Source: Ghiorsea sp. (GTDB lineage: Bacteria > Pseudomonadota > Zetaproteobacteria > Mariprofundales > Mariprofundaceae). From it: a DNA stretch of 58,113 bases. The notes beneath the pieces are model-generated. The model was not told where the DNA came from. It saw only the letters and a list, made by a program, of their open reading frames with translations, and did no database searches. How positions within the stretch are numbered: the stretch's first letter is position 1; each line of letters opens with the position of its first letter. Position numbers and translations under genes: made by a program. Positions 9,370-19,000 of the stretch are shown in pieces. The stretch lies in assembly GCA_030949605.1 (NCBI GenBank), contig JAUZSH010000028.1, positions 1 through 58,113 of the forward strand, given 5' to 3'.

Positions 9370-11162
9370 TGGCATATTTATCCACCGATAAGGTTGAACA
9401 CCATCACCATGATGTGGTAATTATTGGTGCAGGTGGTGCGGGTATGCGCTGCGCGCTGCAGCTTGCCGAAGCTGGTTATCGGGTAGCTGTGGTGTCCAAA
9501 GTGTTGCCCACGCGCTCACATACGGTAGCGGCACAAGGTGGCATGAATGCAGCTTTGGGTAATCTTGATTCCGACCATTGGCATTGGCATATGTATGACA
9601 CGGTCAAAGGATCGGATTATTTGGGCGACCAAGATGCCATTGAATATATGTGCCGTGCTGCGCCGCAATTGGTCAAAGAGTTGGAACATCAGGGTGTTCC
9701 CTTCTCGCGCAATGATGATGGGAAAATTTATCAGCGGGCATTTGGCGGGCAATCGCGTGAGTTTGGCGAGGGCGGGCAAGCCAGCCGAACATGTGCCGCA
9801 GCAGACAGAACAGGTCATGCGATTTTGCACACCATGTATCAACAAAACATCAAAGTAGGCACGCATTTTTACGAAGAGTTCTTTGCGCTGAACTTGATTA
9901 TGGAAGATGGTGCATGTCATGGCGTGATGGCATGGGATATTGGCAAAGGCGAATACCATTTGTTTCAAGCCAAAGCTGTCATCCTTGCCACTGGTGGCGC
10001 AGGTCGCATCTTTAAGACCACCACCAATGCCCATATTTGCACGGGTGATGGTGGTGCATTGTGTTTGGATGCAGGTTTACCCGTTGAAGACATGGAATTT
10101 TTTCAATTTCATCCCACAGGTGTTGCTTATGTTGGCCCGTTAATTTCTGAAGCTGTGCGTGGTGAAGGTGGTTATTTACTCAACGGCGAAGGCGAACGTT
10201 TTATGGAGCGTTATGCGCCCACAGCCAAAGATTTGGCAAGTCGCGATGTGGTTAGCCGTGCGATTGCTGTGGAAATCAGAGAAGGCAGAGGTTGTGGCGA
10301 AAATAAAGACCATGTTTTACTCAAAGTTGACCACTTGGGCGAAGATATGATTTTAAAGAAATTGCCCAATATCCATGAGCTTGCCCTAAGGTTTGCAGGT
10401 GTGGACTGCACCAAAGAGCCCATTCCAGTGCAGCCCACTGCCCATTATACCATGGGTGGCATCCCCACCAATCGACATACTGAAGTGGTCAAACAATCAG
10501 GTGACAATGAAGAAGATAAGGTAAACGGTTTATTCGCGATTGGTGAAGCCGCTTGCACATCTGTGCATGGTGCGAATCGTTTGGGTGGCAATTCATTGCT
10601 GGAAATCGTGGTGTTTGGCAGAGCTTGTGGTTTAAGAGTGATGAAATGGTTAAGCGAACATCGCTATCACAAAACCATCAACCCTGATGCGTGGGAAACG
10701 GGTGTAGCAAGGGTTGAGCGATGGTTAGACAGCTCCAAAAAACAAGATTTAAGTGTAGCGCATGTGCGTGAAACCATGCAAACCACCATGCAAACCCATT
10801 TTAGTGTGTATCGCACTGAAGATGTGATGCAAGAAGGTGTAAATGCCATTGAAAATATCGCCTCAACCCTTTCTCATGCCCAAATTCAAGATAAAAATCG
10901 GGTGTTTAACACCGAATTGATTGAAGCTTTGGAATTGGAAAACTTGATGAGCCTCGCCAGAGCCACAGCGGCATCGGCAGCAGCCCGTAAAGAATCGCGC
11001 GGCGCACATGCCAGAGATGATTACCCTGAGCGTGATGATAAACATTGGATGAAACATAGCCTTGCTACGATTGAAGATAACCAAGTCAAAGTAAACTATA
11101 AACCAGTGCGCACCATACCCATGACGGTGGCATCGTTCCCACCTAAAAAGAGAGTTTACTGA
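9369..11162 (+). CDS. sdhA: Succinate dehydrogenase flavoprotein subunit
   Basis: 597 residues, oxidising succinate to fumarate at a covalently bound FAD. Visible motifs are the Rossmann 'VVIIGAGGAGMRCALQLAEAG', 'RSHTVAAQGGMNAALGN' with the FAD-linking histidine near residue 49, 'QFHPTGVAYVG', and the C-terminal 'VHGANRLGGNSLLEIVVFGRACG'. A longer frame opens at 9318 inside sdhD, but the ATG at 9369, sharing a base with the sdhD stop, gives the normal N-terminus. An unusual 'VEHHHHDVV' tract lies right before the FAD fold. Confidence 0.96.
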   Translation: MAYLSTDKVEHHHHDVVIIGAGGAGMRCALQLAEAGYRVAVVSKVLPTRSHTVAAQGGMNAALGNLDSDHWHWHMYDTVKGSDYLGDQDAIEYMCRAAPQLVKELEHQGVPFSRNDDGKIYQRAFGGQSREFGEGGQASRTCAAADRTGHAILHTMYQQNIKVGTHFYEEFFALNLIMEDGACHGVMAWDIGKGEYHLFQAKAVILATGGAGRIFKTTTNAHICTGDGGALCLDAGLPVEDMEFFQFHPTGVAYVGPLISEAVRGEGGYLLNGEGERFMERYAPTAKDLASRDVVSRAIAVEIREGRGCGENKDHVLLKVDHLGEDMILKKLPNIHELALRFAGVDCTKEPIPVQPTAHYTMGGIPTNRHTEVVKQSGDNEEDKVNGLFAIGEAACTSVHGANRLGGNSLLEIVVFGRACGLRVMKWLSEHRYHKTINPDAWETGVARVERWLDSSKKQDLSVAHVRETMQTTMQTHFSVYRTEDVMQEGVNAIENIASTLSHAQIQDKNRVFNTELIEALELENLMSLARATAASAAARKESRGAHARDDYPERDDKHWMKHSLATIEDNQVKVNYKPVRTIPMTVASFPPKKRVY

Positions 11163-11196
11163 TGCGTACCGTTGTCTTTTCATCATTCAACATATT

Positions 11197-11224
11197 CCGT
11201 CACTCCCGCGAAGGTGGGAATCCA
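11197..11224. repeat. REP-like intergenic palindrome in the sdhA-sdhB gap
   Basis: CGTCACTCCCGCGAAGGTGG and the following GAATCCA form a partial hairpin (CTCCCGCG / AAGGTGGGAA). The same consensus recurs at about 27487, 31509 and 31853. It sits inside the sdh operon, in the 88-base gap before sdhB. Confidence 0.6.
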
Positions 11225-11250
11225 TGTGCTGTCGCGTTGGGATTACCATC

Positions 11251-11961
11251 ATGAGTGAAAAAGTGAAGCTGGAAATCTACCGCTACAACCCTGAATCAGA
11301 CGACAAACCTTATATGCAAAGTTTTGAAGTGCCTGTGGAAAAATCTGGCATGAAGCTTTTGGATGCGCTCAATTATATCAAATGGCATATCGATGGTTCG
11401 CTCACCTATCGCCGCTCATGCGGTGAAGGTGTGTGTGGCTCGGATGGTTTGAACATCAATGGTGTAAACGGTTTGGGTTGCATTACTGCCATTGAAGGTT
11501 TGAAGCCACCCATCAAAGTTCGCCCCTTGCCCAATATGCCTGTCACCCGTGATTTGGTGGTGGATATGAACCATTTCTTCGACCAATACAAACAAATCAA
11601 ACCTTGGTTGCAGTCCAATACACCCAAACCCGAGCATGAACGTCTGCAAAGCCCCGTAGAGCGTGCAGAGCTTGATGGCAGTTACGAATGTATCCTTTGC
11701 GGCTGCTGCACCACGTCTTGCCCATCATGGTGGTGGAATGGCGATAAATTTTTAGGGCCTGCGGCCCTGCTTCAAGCCAATCGCTGGCTCAAAGATTCGC
11801 GGGATGATGCAGCGGGTGAACGCTTGGATATGTTGGAAGATTCATTCAAGCTTTATCGCTGCCATCAAATCATGAACTGCATGGAAGCTTGCCCCAAAGA
11901 ACTCAATCCCACCAAAGCGATTAACGACATCAAACGCGCTTTGGTCAAACGTAAGGTATAA
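11251..11961 (+). CDS. sdhB: Succinate dehydrogenase iron-sulfur subunit
   Basis: 236 residues holding three iron-sulfur clusters that link the flavin to the quinone. The [2Fe-2S] region is 'SCGEGVCGSDGLNINGVNGLGC'-like. The [4Fe-4S] motif is 'CILCGCCTTSCPSWWWN' and the [3Fe-4S] region is 'CHQIMNCMEACPKELNP'. A start at 11224 is open but falls in the REP-like repeat; 'MSEKVKLEIYRYNPE' from 11251 is the family N-terminus. Confidence 0.95.
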   Translation: MSEKVKLEIYRYNPESDDKPYMQSFEVPVEKSGMKLLDALNYIKWHIDGSLTYRRSCGEGVCGSDGLNINGVNGLGCITAIEGLKPPIKVRPLPNMPVTRDLVVDMNHFFDQYKQIKPWLQSNTPKPEHERLQSPVERAELDGSYECILCGCCTTSCPSWWWNGDKFLGPAALLQANRWLKDSRDDAAGERLDMLEDSFKLYRCHQIMNCMEACPKELNPTKAINDIKRALVKRKV

Positions 11962-11964
11962 ACC

Positions 11965-12246
11965 ATGAGTGAAGAAAGCATCAGCAACGAAGAACTGGGC
12001 ATGACATTCCCCTGCCATTTCCCGCTAAAAGTCATGGGGACGAACAGTGGCAGTTTTGAAAATGACATGATAATGATTGTACGCAAACATATTCCCAGTC
12101 TTGATGACGATGCAGTGAAGTCCAAACCCAGTAAAACAGGAAAATACTTAGCACTTACCATTACTTTTACAGCCCAAAGCAAAGAAGAGTTGGATAACCT
12201 TTATCGGGAAATCAATGCACACCCTGATGTGAAGATGACGCTTTGA
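11965..12246 (+). CDS. YbeD-family (DUF493) small protein
   Basis: 93 residues matching the UPF0250/DUF493 family: 'FPCHFPLKVMGTN', 'SKTGKYLALTITFTAQSKEELDNLYREINAHPDVKMTL'-type alpha-beta sandwich with an ACT/ferredoxin-like fold. The C-terminal 'DVKM' block is diagnostic. In other proteobacteria the gene usually sits by lipB or dacA; here it follows sdhB by 3 bases and is probably cotranscribed. Its molecular role is not settled. Confidence 0.8.
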   Translation: MSEESISNEELGMTFPCHFPLKVMGTNSGSFENDMIMIVRKHIPSLDDDAVKSKPSKTGKYLALTITFTAQSKEELDNLYREINAHPDVKMTL

Positions 12247-12309
12247 TAAGCCAAATATCCTTGTCATATCGTGTCCCAAGGTATTTTCTCTGCTTTCAGC
12301 ATTCATCTA

Positions 12310-12403
12310 AAGCGCAGTCGAGACATCTCAGAGGCTCCTCCACTACGGTCGAAATGACAGGGCTTGATCAACCTGTCACCCTGAGCGCAGTCGAAGGGTC
12401 TTA
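12310..12403. repeat. Intergenic repeat cluster
   Basis: Contains CTCCACTACGGTCGAAATGA and CCTGAGCGCAGTCGAAGGGT. Related copies lie at 12745-12771 (same strand) and 27570-27600 (opposite strand). Such short motifs scatter between genes in many proteobacteria and often form hairpins at transcript ends. Confidence 0.55.
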
Positions 12404-12408
12404 AAAGT

Positions 12409-12715
12409 TCACGTAGTACTCAAATCATCCCAGTTTGGATTCATTGTCTCAACAAGCTTGTTCTTTTTTTCTCTGCGCCATTTTTTTAGCTGTTTTTCCC
12501 GTGCAATTGCAGCTTTAATGTCACCTGTTTCTTCAATGTAAACAAGGGTGGCTACATTGTACTTATCTGTAAAACCTTCAACCAAGTGATGTTGATGTTC
12601 ACAAGTGATGTTGATGTTCATAAACTCGTCGTTCCAAATTATTTGTAACACCGATATAGAGAATCTTATGATTCCAATTCGTAAGGATATAGACATAGTA
12701 TTGATGCGTCGTCAT
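12409..12715 (-). pseudogene. GIY-YIG nuclease-family gene broken by a 19-bp tandem duplication
   Basis: From an ATG at 12713-12715 the frame reads 'TTHQYYVYILTNWNHKILYIGVTNNLERRVYEHQHHL' (split here only by the writer's reading) and then hits a stop. The block AAGTGATGTTGATGTTCAC is present twice in tandem (about 12584-12622, plus strand). Removing one copy joins the frame to 'VEGFTDKYNVATLVY...AREKQLKKWRREKK', the rest of a ~95-residue single-domain GIY-YIG protein. Catalytic-type 'YVYIL', 'LYIGVT' and 'EKQLK' motifs are all visible. The intact family is found as stand-alone genes of unclear role. Confidence 0.8.
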
Positions 12716-12821
12716 AGGGTTACTTTACAGCAAGTGCTTAGATTTCTCCACTGCGGTCGAAATGACAGCTCGATGTTTATGTGTCATACTTTTAGATTGC
12801 AATGCAAGCAAGAGGTCTTTT

Positions 12822-13424
12822 ATGCCAACACTCTATTACATCCACGACCCCATGTGTTCATGGTGCTGGGCATTTCGTCCTGCGCTGACTGAACTTTTAG
12901 CCAAGCTACCTGATGATATAGATGTGCAATATCTTGTGGGTGGTCTTGCCCCTGATTCATTTGAAGCCATGGATCAAGCCACCCAAGATATGATTCAACA
13001 TCATTGGCGCACTATTCAAGTCAAAGTACCCAACACCCAATTTAACTTCGATTTCTGGACAAACAACACACCTCGCCGCTCCACATATCCTGCTTGCCGC
13101 GCCGTGCTCGCTGCCAAAACCATCAACCCAGACAAAGAAGGTGCCATGATTTTAGCCATTCAACAGGCATATTATCTCAATGCCTTAAACCCATCGGATG
13201 AAGGTGTATTGATCGACTGCGCAGCGTCTATTGGTTTGGATGTTTCCCTATTCACGCAAACACTGAATAGCCCAGCCACCCAACAAACCTTGCAAGATAA
13301 CATTCAACAAGCGCAAAACATGGGTGTGTATAGCTTTCCAAGCCTTGTTTTGGAAGAAAATGGGCAGCATCGCCCTATCGCTATTGATTATATCCACCTG
13401 AATTTGACATCCTCCCCGCCCTGA
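12822..13424 (+). CDS. DsbA-family thioredoxin-fold protein (CSWC type)
   Basis: 200 residues. The N-terminus 'TLYYIHDPMCSWCWAFRPAL' shows the DsbA-family CxxC (C-S-W-C) as in cytosolic FrnE-like proteins. No signal peptide is seen, so it is probably cytoplasmic. The central helical domain contains 'RRSTYPACRAVLAAK', and the cis-Pro region is 'GVYSFPSLVLEENG'. The ATG at 12822 is chosen over an upstream start at 12762 because it gives the family N-terminus. The last ~10 residues are encoded by a palindromic element that has entered the 3' end and supplies the stop. Confidence 0.78.
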   Translation: MPTLYYIHDPMCSWCWAFRPALTELLAKLPDDIDVQYLVGGLAPDSFEAMDQATQDMIQHHWRTIQVKVPNTQFNFDFWTNNTPRRSTYPACRAVLAAKTINPDKEGAMILAIQQAYYLNALNPSDEGVLIDCAASIGLDVSLFTQTLNSPATQQTLQDNIQQAQNMGVYSFPSLVLEENGQHRPIAIDYIHLNLTSSPP

Positions 13425-13494
13425 TACCCGCAAGGGGCAGGCTTTTTGGCTACGCCAATTCATCACAGGGCGGGGTTTTACGGTGAGGTGGATA
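13391..13494. repeat. 104-bp palindromic element at the 3' end of the DsbA-like gene
   Basis: The ends TATCCACCT and AGGTGGATA are perfect inverted repeats. Inside, CCCCGCCCTGAT faces ATCACAGGGCGGGG, with a smaller ACCCGCAAGGGG hairpin. 'CTCCCCGCCCT' and 'GGGCGGGGTTTTACGG' resemble the terminal palindromes of IS200/IS605-type elements, so a non-autonomous relative is possible. It may also act as a terminator. Confidence 0.6.
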
Positions 13495-13641
13495 AATCTA
13501 TTGAACATCACTGAATCGTAAATATGCAAGCCACATAGATTAGAACTTGCTAATATAATAAAGGTGACTATATTTCGCCTCTAAATGCATCCATGAGATA
13601 TAATTTCTTTCATATGCTTTGCAAGGAGAAGGTGACTTTTT

Positions 13642-15003
13642 ATGTTATCAAATATGAAAAACCTGGGATCAGGTGTAGTTATTGCGGCTTTGGTAATGAC
13701 TTTCATGACCACGCCCACACATGCTGGAACAACCATTACCTCGCTCAAGGGCAGTGTTTATTATGCCTTGGAGAATAATCGAAACCTTGCTGTCAGCGCA
13801 AGTCGAGTGACGGCGGCTGAAGCGCAAGTGGATGCCGCAACAGGACAGCTTTTACCACGCCTTGACCTATCTACTGGTTTTTATCGAACCAATTCGCCCT
13901 TAAATAGCTTTGGTACAATTTTACAGCAACAACAGATTTCAACAGCAGATTTTGACCCTGCTGCATTAAATAACCCTGCCTATACAGATAATTACATGAC
14001 ACGCTTGGGTTTAACCATGCCATTGTACACGGGTGGCGCATTGTATGCAGCGCGGAACAAAGCATCAGCAAACATGAAATCAGCATCTTTACAGGTTCAA
14101 TTTCAGCAACAGCTTTTGGTGTATCAAACCATCGCTGCCTATGTGCAATCGCGTCAAGCTTTAGCCCAAGTTGGCGCACAAGCCAATGCAGTGAAAGCTG
14201 CCGAACAACGCTTAAGTGATGCCAAAGCACTCAAAAAACGCGGTATGGCCATTGCCTCAGATGTCATGGATGCCCATGTATATGTGCTGCGTAGCCAGCT
14301 TGCTTTGGATAATGCGCAGCACCAATATGAAAACAGCCTTGAAAACTTGCGCTTGGTGCTGGGTATGGATAATGAAGCCACCTTGGGGCAGCTTCAAGAA
14401 CCATTCTTACATGATATTACGGCATCATTAAGTGATTTACTGGCAGAAGCTCCGCAACAACGCGCAGATTTACTGGTTCTCATACAGCAAAAAGAAGCAG
14501 CATCGGCTTCCACATCACAAGCCAAATCGGGGTATATGCCCCATGTTAACTTAACTGCTGCGAGCGAATGGCATTCCGAAACACTTGGACTAAATAATGT
14601 GAATAACAGCATTGGCTTAACGGTGAGCATGAACCTGTTTGCTGGAGGAAGTGACAGTGCGCAAGTGCGGGCAGCTGAAGCGGCAAGCATTGGACTTGCC
14701 TTACAACAAGAAGACAAACGTCAACAAATCGCCAATGAAATTCGTCAAGCATGGCGCAGCCTCAACATGGCCAAAAATAAATTACGCAGTGAATCCGAAG
14801 CCTACAAACAAACCACGGAATCTTTGCGTATTAAAGCTTTGCGCCATAAGCAAGGCTTGGAAACCACATCTGATTTATTGGCATCGCAAGTGCGCACCGA
14901 TCAAGCACAGGTGATGTTGATTCGGGCTAAATATGATGTACTCATCGCAAAAGCAGCGTTGCTTTTAGCCGCAGGAACTTTAAATGAAGGGGCAGTTCAA
15001 TGA
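13642..15003 (+). CDS. TolC-family outer-membrane efflux channel
   Basis: 453 residues with an N-terminal signal peptide ('GVVIAALVMTFMTTPTHAG', cleavage likely after THA). Two OEP repeats follow, rich in coiled-coil Gln/Ala/Arg helices. Signature pieces are 'LTMPLYTGGALYAARNKA', 'SRVTAAEAQVDAATGQLLPRLDL' and 'LTVSMNLFAGG'. It forms the trimeric channel of a tripartite efflux pump with the two following genes. Its stop overlaps the next start by 4 bases. AAGGAG lies 13 bases before the ATG, and a TATAAT-like box lies at 13599-13604 without a convincing -35. Confidence 0.88.
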   Translation: MLSNMKNLGSGVVIAALVMTFMTTPTHAGTTITSLKGSVYYALENNRNLAVSASRVTAAEAQVDAATGQLLPRLDLSTGFYRTNSPLNSFGTILQQQQISTADFDPAALNNPAYTDNYMTRLGLTMPLYTGGALYAARNKASANMKSASLQVQFQQQLLVYQTIAAYVQSRQALAQVGAQANAVKAAEQRLSDAKALKKRGMAIASDVMDAHVYVLRSQLALDNAQHQYENSLENLRLVLGMDNEATLGQLQEPFLHDITASLSDLLAEAPQQRADLLVLIQQKEAASASTSQAKSGYMPHVNLTAASEWHSETLGLNNVNNSIGLTVSMNLFAGGSDSAQVRAAEAASIGLALQQEDKRQQIANEIRQAWRSLNMAKNKLRSESEAYKQTTESLRIKALRHKQGLETTSDLLASQVRTDQAQVMLIRAKYDVLIAKAALLLAAGTLNEGAVQ

Positions 15004-16040
15004 ACACAATAAAAAAACATACAACAATCGCAGCCTTGCTGCTTGCTTCCATATCTTTGGTTGCATGTACCGACGATGCTACACAATCACCAGTAGTGCT
15101 ACAAACCACACAAGCCAAGACTCTAGCTGTTCAACTTCAACAAGTACCTGAATATTACACAACCAGTGGCTCGGTAGCTTCTGATCATAAAGTATCCATT
15201 AGCGCACAAGTTTCAGGTTATATTAAAGTTTTGAATGTCCGCGAAGGCGACCGTGTCAAAGCTGGGCAAATATTGCTTAAAATCGACCCAATAGATGCCA
15301 ATCAAGCGTATTTACAAGCGCAAGCCGACCTCAAAGATGCCAAAGCAGACTGGCAACGTTTTGAAGAGTTACTGGCATCAGGGGCGGTAAGCAGCCAAAA
15401 AGTGGATAAAGCCAAATTACGCTTTGATGTTGCAAAGTCCAATGTGGCGCGCGCTAAAAACCAATTGAGTTATACAGAGGTTCGCTCACCTGTGGATGGT
15501 GTGATTGTTGAGAAGCGGTTAAGTGTTGGTGATTTGGCCTCTCCTGGTATGCCGATGTTAACCATTGAAGACCCCAATAGTTTATTGGTTTCTACTTATG
15601 TATCCGAAAGTTATGTCAGTAAAATTCATGAAGGTGATACCGTAGATATTAGCATCGCTTCCTTACACAAAACATTTACTGGCACAGTGCGCCAGGTGGT
15701 GCAAGCGGCTGATGCTGTTTCACATCAGTTTTTAGTGAAAGTTGCACTTCAAGCCGATGCAGACATTCACCCAGGTATGTTTGCCCAAGCAGGGTTTCGC
15801 GTGGGTAAACGCGCTGCGGTTTTGATTCCGCAAGGCGTGATTCAGTCTCGCGCAGGTTTGCACGCTGTATATGTTGTTGATAGGCAAAGTATTGCGCAAT
15901 ACCGCTTGATTCGTTTGGGACAAAAGATCGGTCATAAGGTTGAAGTGGTATCAGGTCTGCAACATGGGGACACCATCGCTTGGCAAGGTAATCCAAGCTT
16001 AAAAACTGGCATGAAAGTGCAAGCTGTGAATGGTCAATAA
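15000..16040 (+). CDS. RND efflux periplasmic adaptor (membrane fusion protein)
   Basis: 346 residues. A lipoprotein signal peptide with lipobox 'SLVAC' puts the lipid-modified cysteine near residue 23. The lipoyl half-motifs are 'SGYIKVLNVREGDRVKAGQ' and 'RSPVDGVIVEKRLSVGD', separated by an alpha-hairpin. The beta-barrel and membrane-proximal domains ('HPGMFAQAGFRVGKRAAVLIP') follow. It bridges the RND pump to the TolC-type channel encoded upstream. The substrate cannot be told. Confidence 0.88.
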   Translation: MNTIKKHTTIAALLLASISLVACTDDATQSPVVLQTTQAKTLAVQLQQVPEYYTTSGSVASDHKVSISAQVSGYIKVLNVREGDRVKAGQILLKIDPIDANQAYLQAQADLKDAKADWQRFEELLASGAVSSQKVDKAKLRFDVAKSNVARAKNQLSYTEVRSPVDGVIVEKRLSVGDLASPGMPMLTIEDPNSLLVSTYVSESYVSKIHEGDTVDISIASLHKTFTGTVRQVVQAADAVSHQFLVKVALQADADIHPGMFAQAGFRVGKRAAVLIPQGVIQSRAGLHAVYVVDRQSIAQYRLIRLGQKIGHKVEVVSGLQHGDTIAWQGNPSLKTGMKVQAVNGQ

Positions 16041-16042
16041 TC

Positions 16043-19000
16043 ATGTCTGAATTGGATCATAAAACAGAAGAACCGCTGAATATCGCAGGAAAACTTGGTA
16101 AGATTGCGATGACGACCAATCTCACGCCCATCATCAGTATTTTGATTTTGCTGATTGGTATTTTTGCCCTGTATATCACACCACGAGAAGAGAACCCGCA
16201 AATTGATGTGCCAGCGGCAAACATCATCATTCAAATGAATGGTGCAAGCCCCATGGAAGTACAGAATCTTATTGTACACCCTATGGAAATGGTATTGCGT
16301 GAAATGAATGGTGTTGACCACACCTTTGGTACAGCCATGGGTAATGTTGGTGTCGTGACTGTGAGCTTTGAAGTGGGCGCGGATAAGGAAATCAGCATGG
16401 TCAAACTGTATGATAAAATCATGCAAAACTTAGACCGTATTCCCGCTGGTGCATCCCAACCCTTAGTCAAACCGATGGACGTGGATGAAGTGCCTGTATC
16501 GGTCATTACTTTATCATCCAACGATTTGGATGGGTTAGCCTTAAAACGTCTTGCCGAACGCGTACGCGAGCAGCTTGCCCCACTTGAAGGGGTATCTGTT
16601 GCTCATATTATTGGTGGGCGTAACCACGAAATTCGTGTTGAAATTGATCCTGTTAAAATGGCAGGTTATAAAATTACACTGGATCAAATGCACAATGTAT
16701 TGATGAGCGCCAATGCTGGTGGTTCGGTGGGTTCTTTGGTGGGTGATAACCGTGTGACCAAGGTCTGGTTGTCAGGTTACCTTGAGAATGCACAGGAAGT
16801 GGGTTCTTTGGTTGTGGGTAGTCATGGTGATAGGCCTGTTTACTTGCGTGATGTTGCCACCATTATTGATGGTGCAAGCGAAGCCAACCAATTGCATAGG
16901 ATTGCATACGGTCCTTCAGCCGAGCAAGGCTCTGTTGCGGGTGATGAGCCTGAAATGAATGCTGTTTCCCTCTCTCTTTCTAAGCAGCGCGGTACCAATG
17001 CTGTGTTTGTTACCCAGCGAATTTTGGATAAGTTGGAAGCCTTAAAAGGTGACTTTATCCCGAGTAATGTACGCGTGGATATTACGCGTGATTCGGGTAA
17101 AAAAGCCAATGATGCAGTCAACTACTTGGTGGAGCATTTGGCTATCGCCATTGCGTCAGTGATTTTGATTTTATTACTGTTTCTTGGCTGGCGTGAAGCT
17201 GCGATTGTGACCATGAACATCCCTTTGATTTTGTTTGTGGTGTTGGCGATTGGCTTCTTGGCAGATCAAACTATCAACCGCATCACTCTATTCTCTTTGA
17301 TCCTAGCTTTAGGACTGCTGGTGGATGATGCCATTGTGGTGATTGAAAATATTCATAGGCATTTGCATAAGGGTGTCAAAAATACGGCGGAAAAAGCCAA
17401 GTTAATTATTCAAGCCACCAATGAAACAGGTAAACCGACCATCGTCGCAACCATTGCTGTGATTCTTGCCTTCATTCCTATGGGTTTCGTTACAGGCATG
17501 ATGGGGCCATTTATGGCACCCATCCCATTCAATGCACCCTTAGCTATGGCTGCATCACTTATCATTGCTTATGCCTTTACACCATGGATTGCCCAGCGTT
17601 TTCTTCCCAATAAAATGGTTGCACCAACCATGGAAGAGCATGATGCCGACCCTAAAGACTGGGTGCATACCACATACATGAAATATGCTACGCCATTGGT
17701 AGAGAGCGCTAAAGCACGTCTCATCTTTTGGATTGTTGTGGCTGCTTTATTTATTGGTGCGATGTTGCAACCTGCATGGCAGTTTATTCGCCCTGCGGGT
17801 ATCAATGGTCCGCTGACCACAGGCGGTGTTGAACTCAAAATGTTGCCCAAAGGTAATCAGAACACCTTCAATATCACCATTGATTTACCAGAGGGAAGCA
17901 CATTAGAAGAAACCGATCGCGTCGCCCGAGAAATTGGTCATATCTTACGTCAACATGAAATGGTCAAAGATTATCAGACCTTTGTAGGGCGTGGTGGGCC
18001 GATTGATTTCAATGGTATCTTGCGTGGTGCTGCATTGTTCCGTGAAGCACCACACTTGGCTGAAATTCGGGTGAATTTACGCAACAAACATGAGCGCGCT
18101 ATTCGTTCGGATGCGATTGTGCTGGAGTTGCGTGAGATGTTAGCTTCTGTGTATGCACAGCATCCTTTGGCATCCATCAAGTTGGTCGAAGATCCTCCAG
18201 GTCCACCTGTTCGCGCCACATTATTGGCTGAAATTTATGGTCCTGATTATGAGAAGCAAAAAGAAATTGCTGCAGAAGTGCGTAAAACCTTTGCTGATAC
18301 TTATGATATTGTGGATTTGGATGATTCTATTGGCGCATTACAAGTCCAGCTCAATATCAAAGTGAACAAAGAAAAAGCTGCCCGCTTGGGTGTTGCCACA
18401 GCGCAAGTTGAAGTGGCATTGCGTGATTTCTTATCGGGATACAGCTTTGGTGCGATACATGTTGAAAGTGAGCGGCATATTGTTCATTTACGGGTACAGT
18501 TACCGCGCTCCATGCGGGTGAATGCTGAAAACTTGAATCAAATTTATGTGAGTTCACCGCAAGGTCCTGTGCCATTATCCACCATTGCCACGGTTGAAGA
18601 AAGCACGGTGCAAAATCCAATCTTTAGTAAAGATGGACATTTGGTCACTTATGTTAGCGCTGAACCCAAGCAAGGTTCTCAAGTTTATTCGCTGTTGGAC
18701 ATTGATAGCAAAATAGATGGTGCAAATCTTGCAGGTGTTGAGCTGAAAACAGGCGGTATGCGCTTCACCGATACCGCGCCTGAAGACACCTTTGGTTATC
18801 ACATGCTGTGGGATGGTGAAATGCGTTTAACGCTGGATGTGTTCCGTGATTTGGGTGCTGCATTTATTGTGGCGATGATACTGATTTACCTATTGATGGT
18901 GGCTTATTATGGTCAGTTTATTCTGCCCATGTTGGTGATGGCTCCTACCGCGTTGACGATGATTGGTATTTTCCCTGGGCATGCCATTACCAATCAGCCT

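Noticed and set aside
9516-10034. 172-codon antisense frame inside sdhA
   Set aside because: Shadow of the sdhA codon pattern; no family features on that strand.
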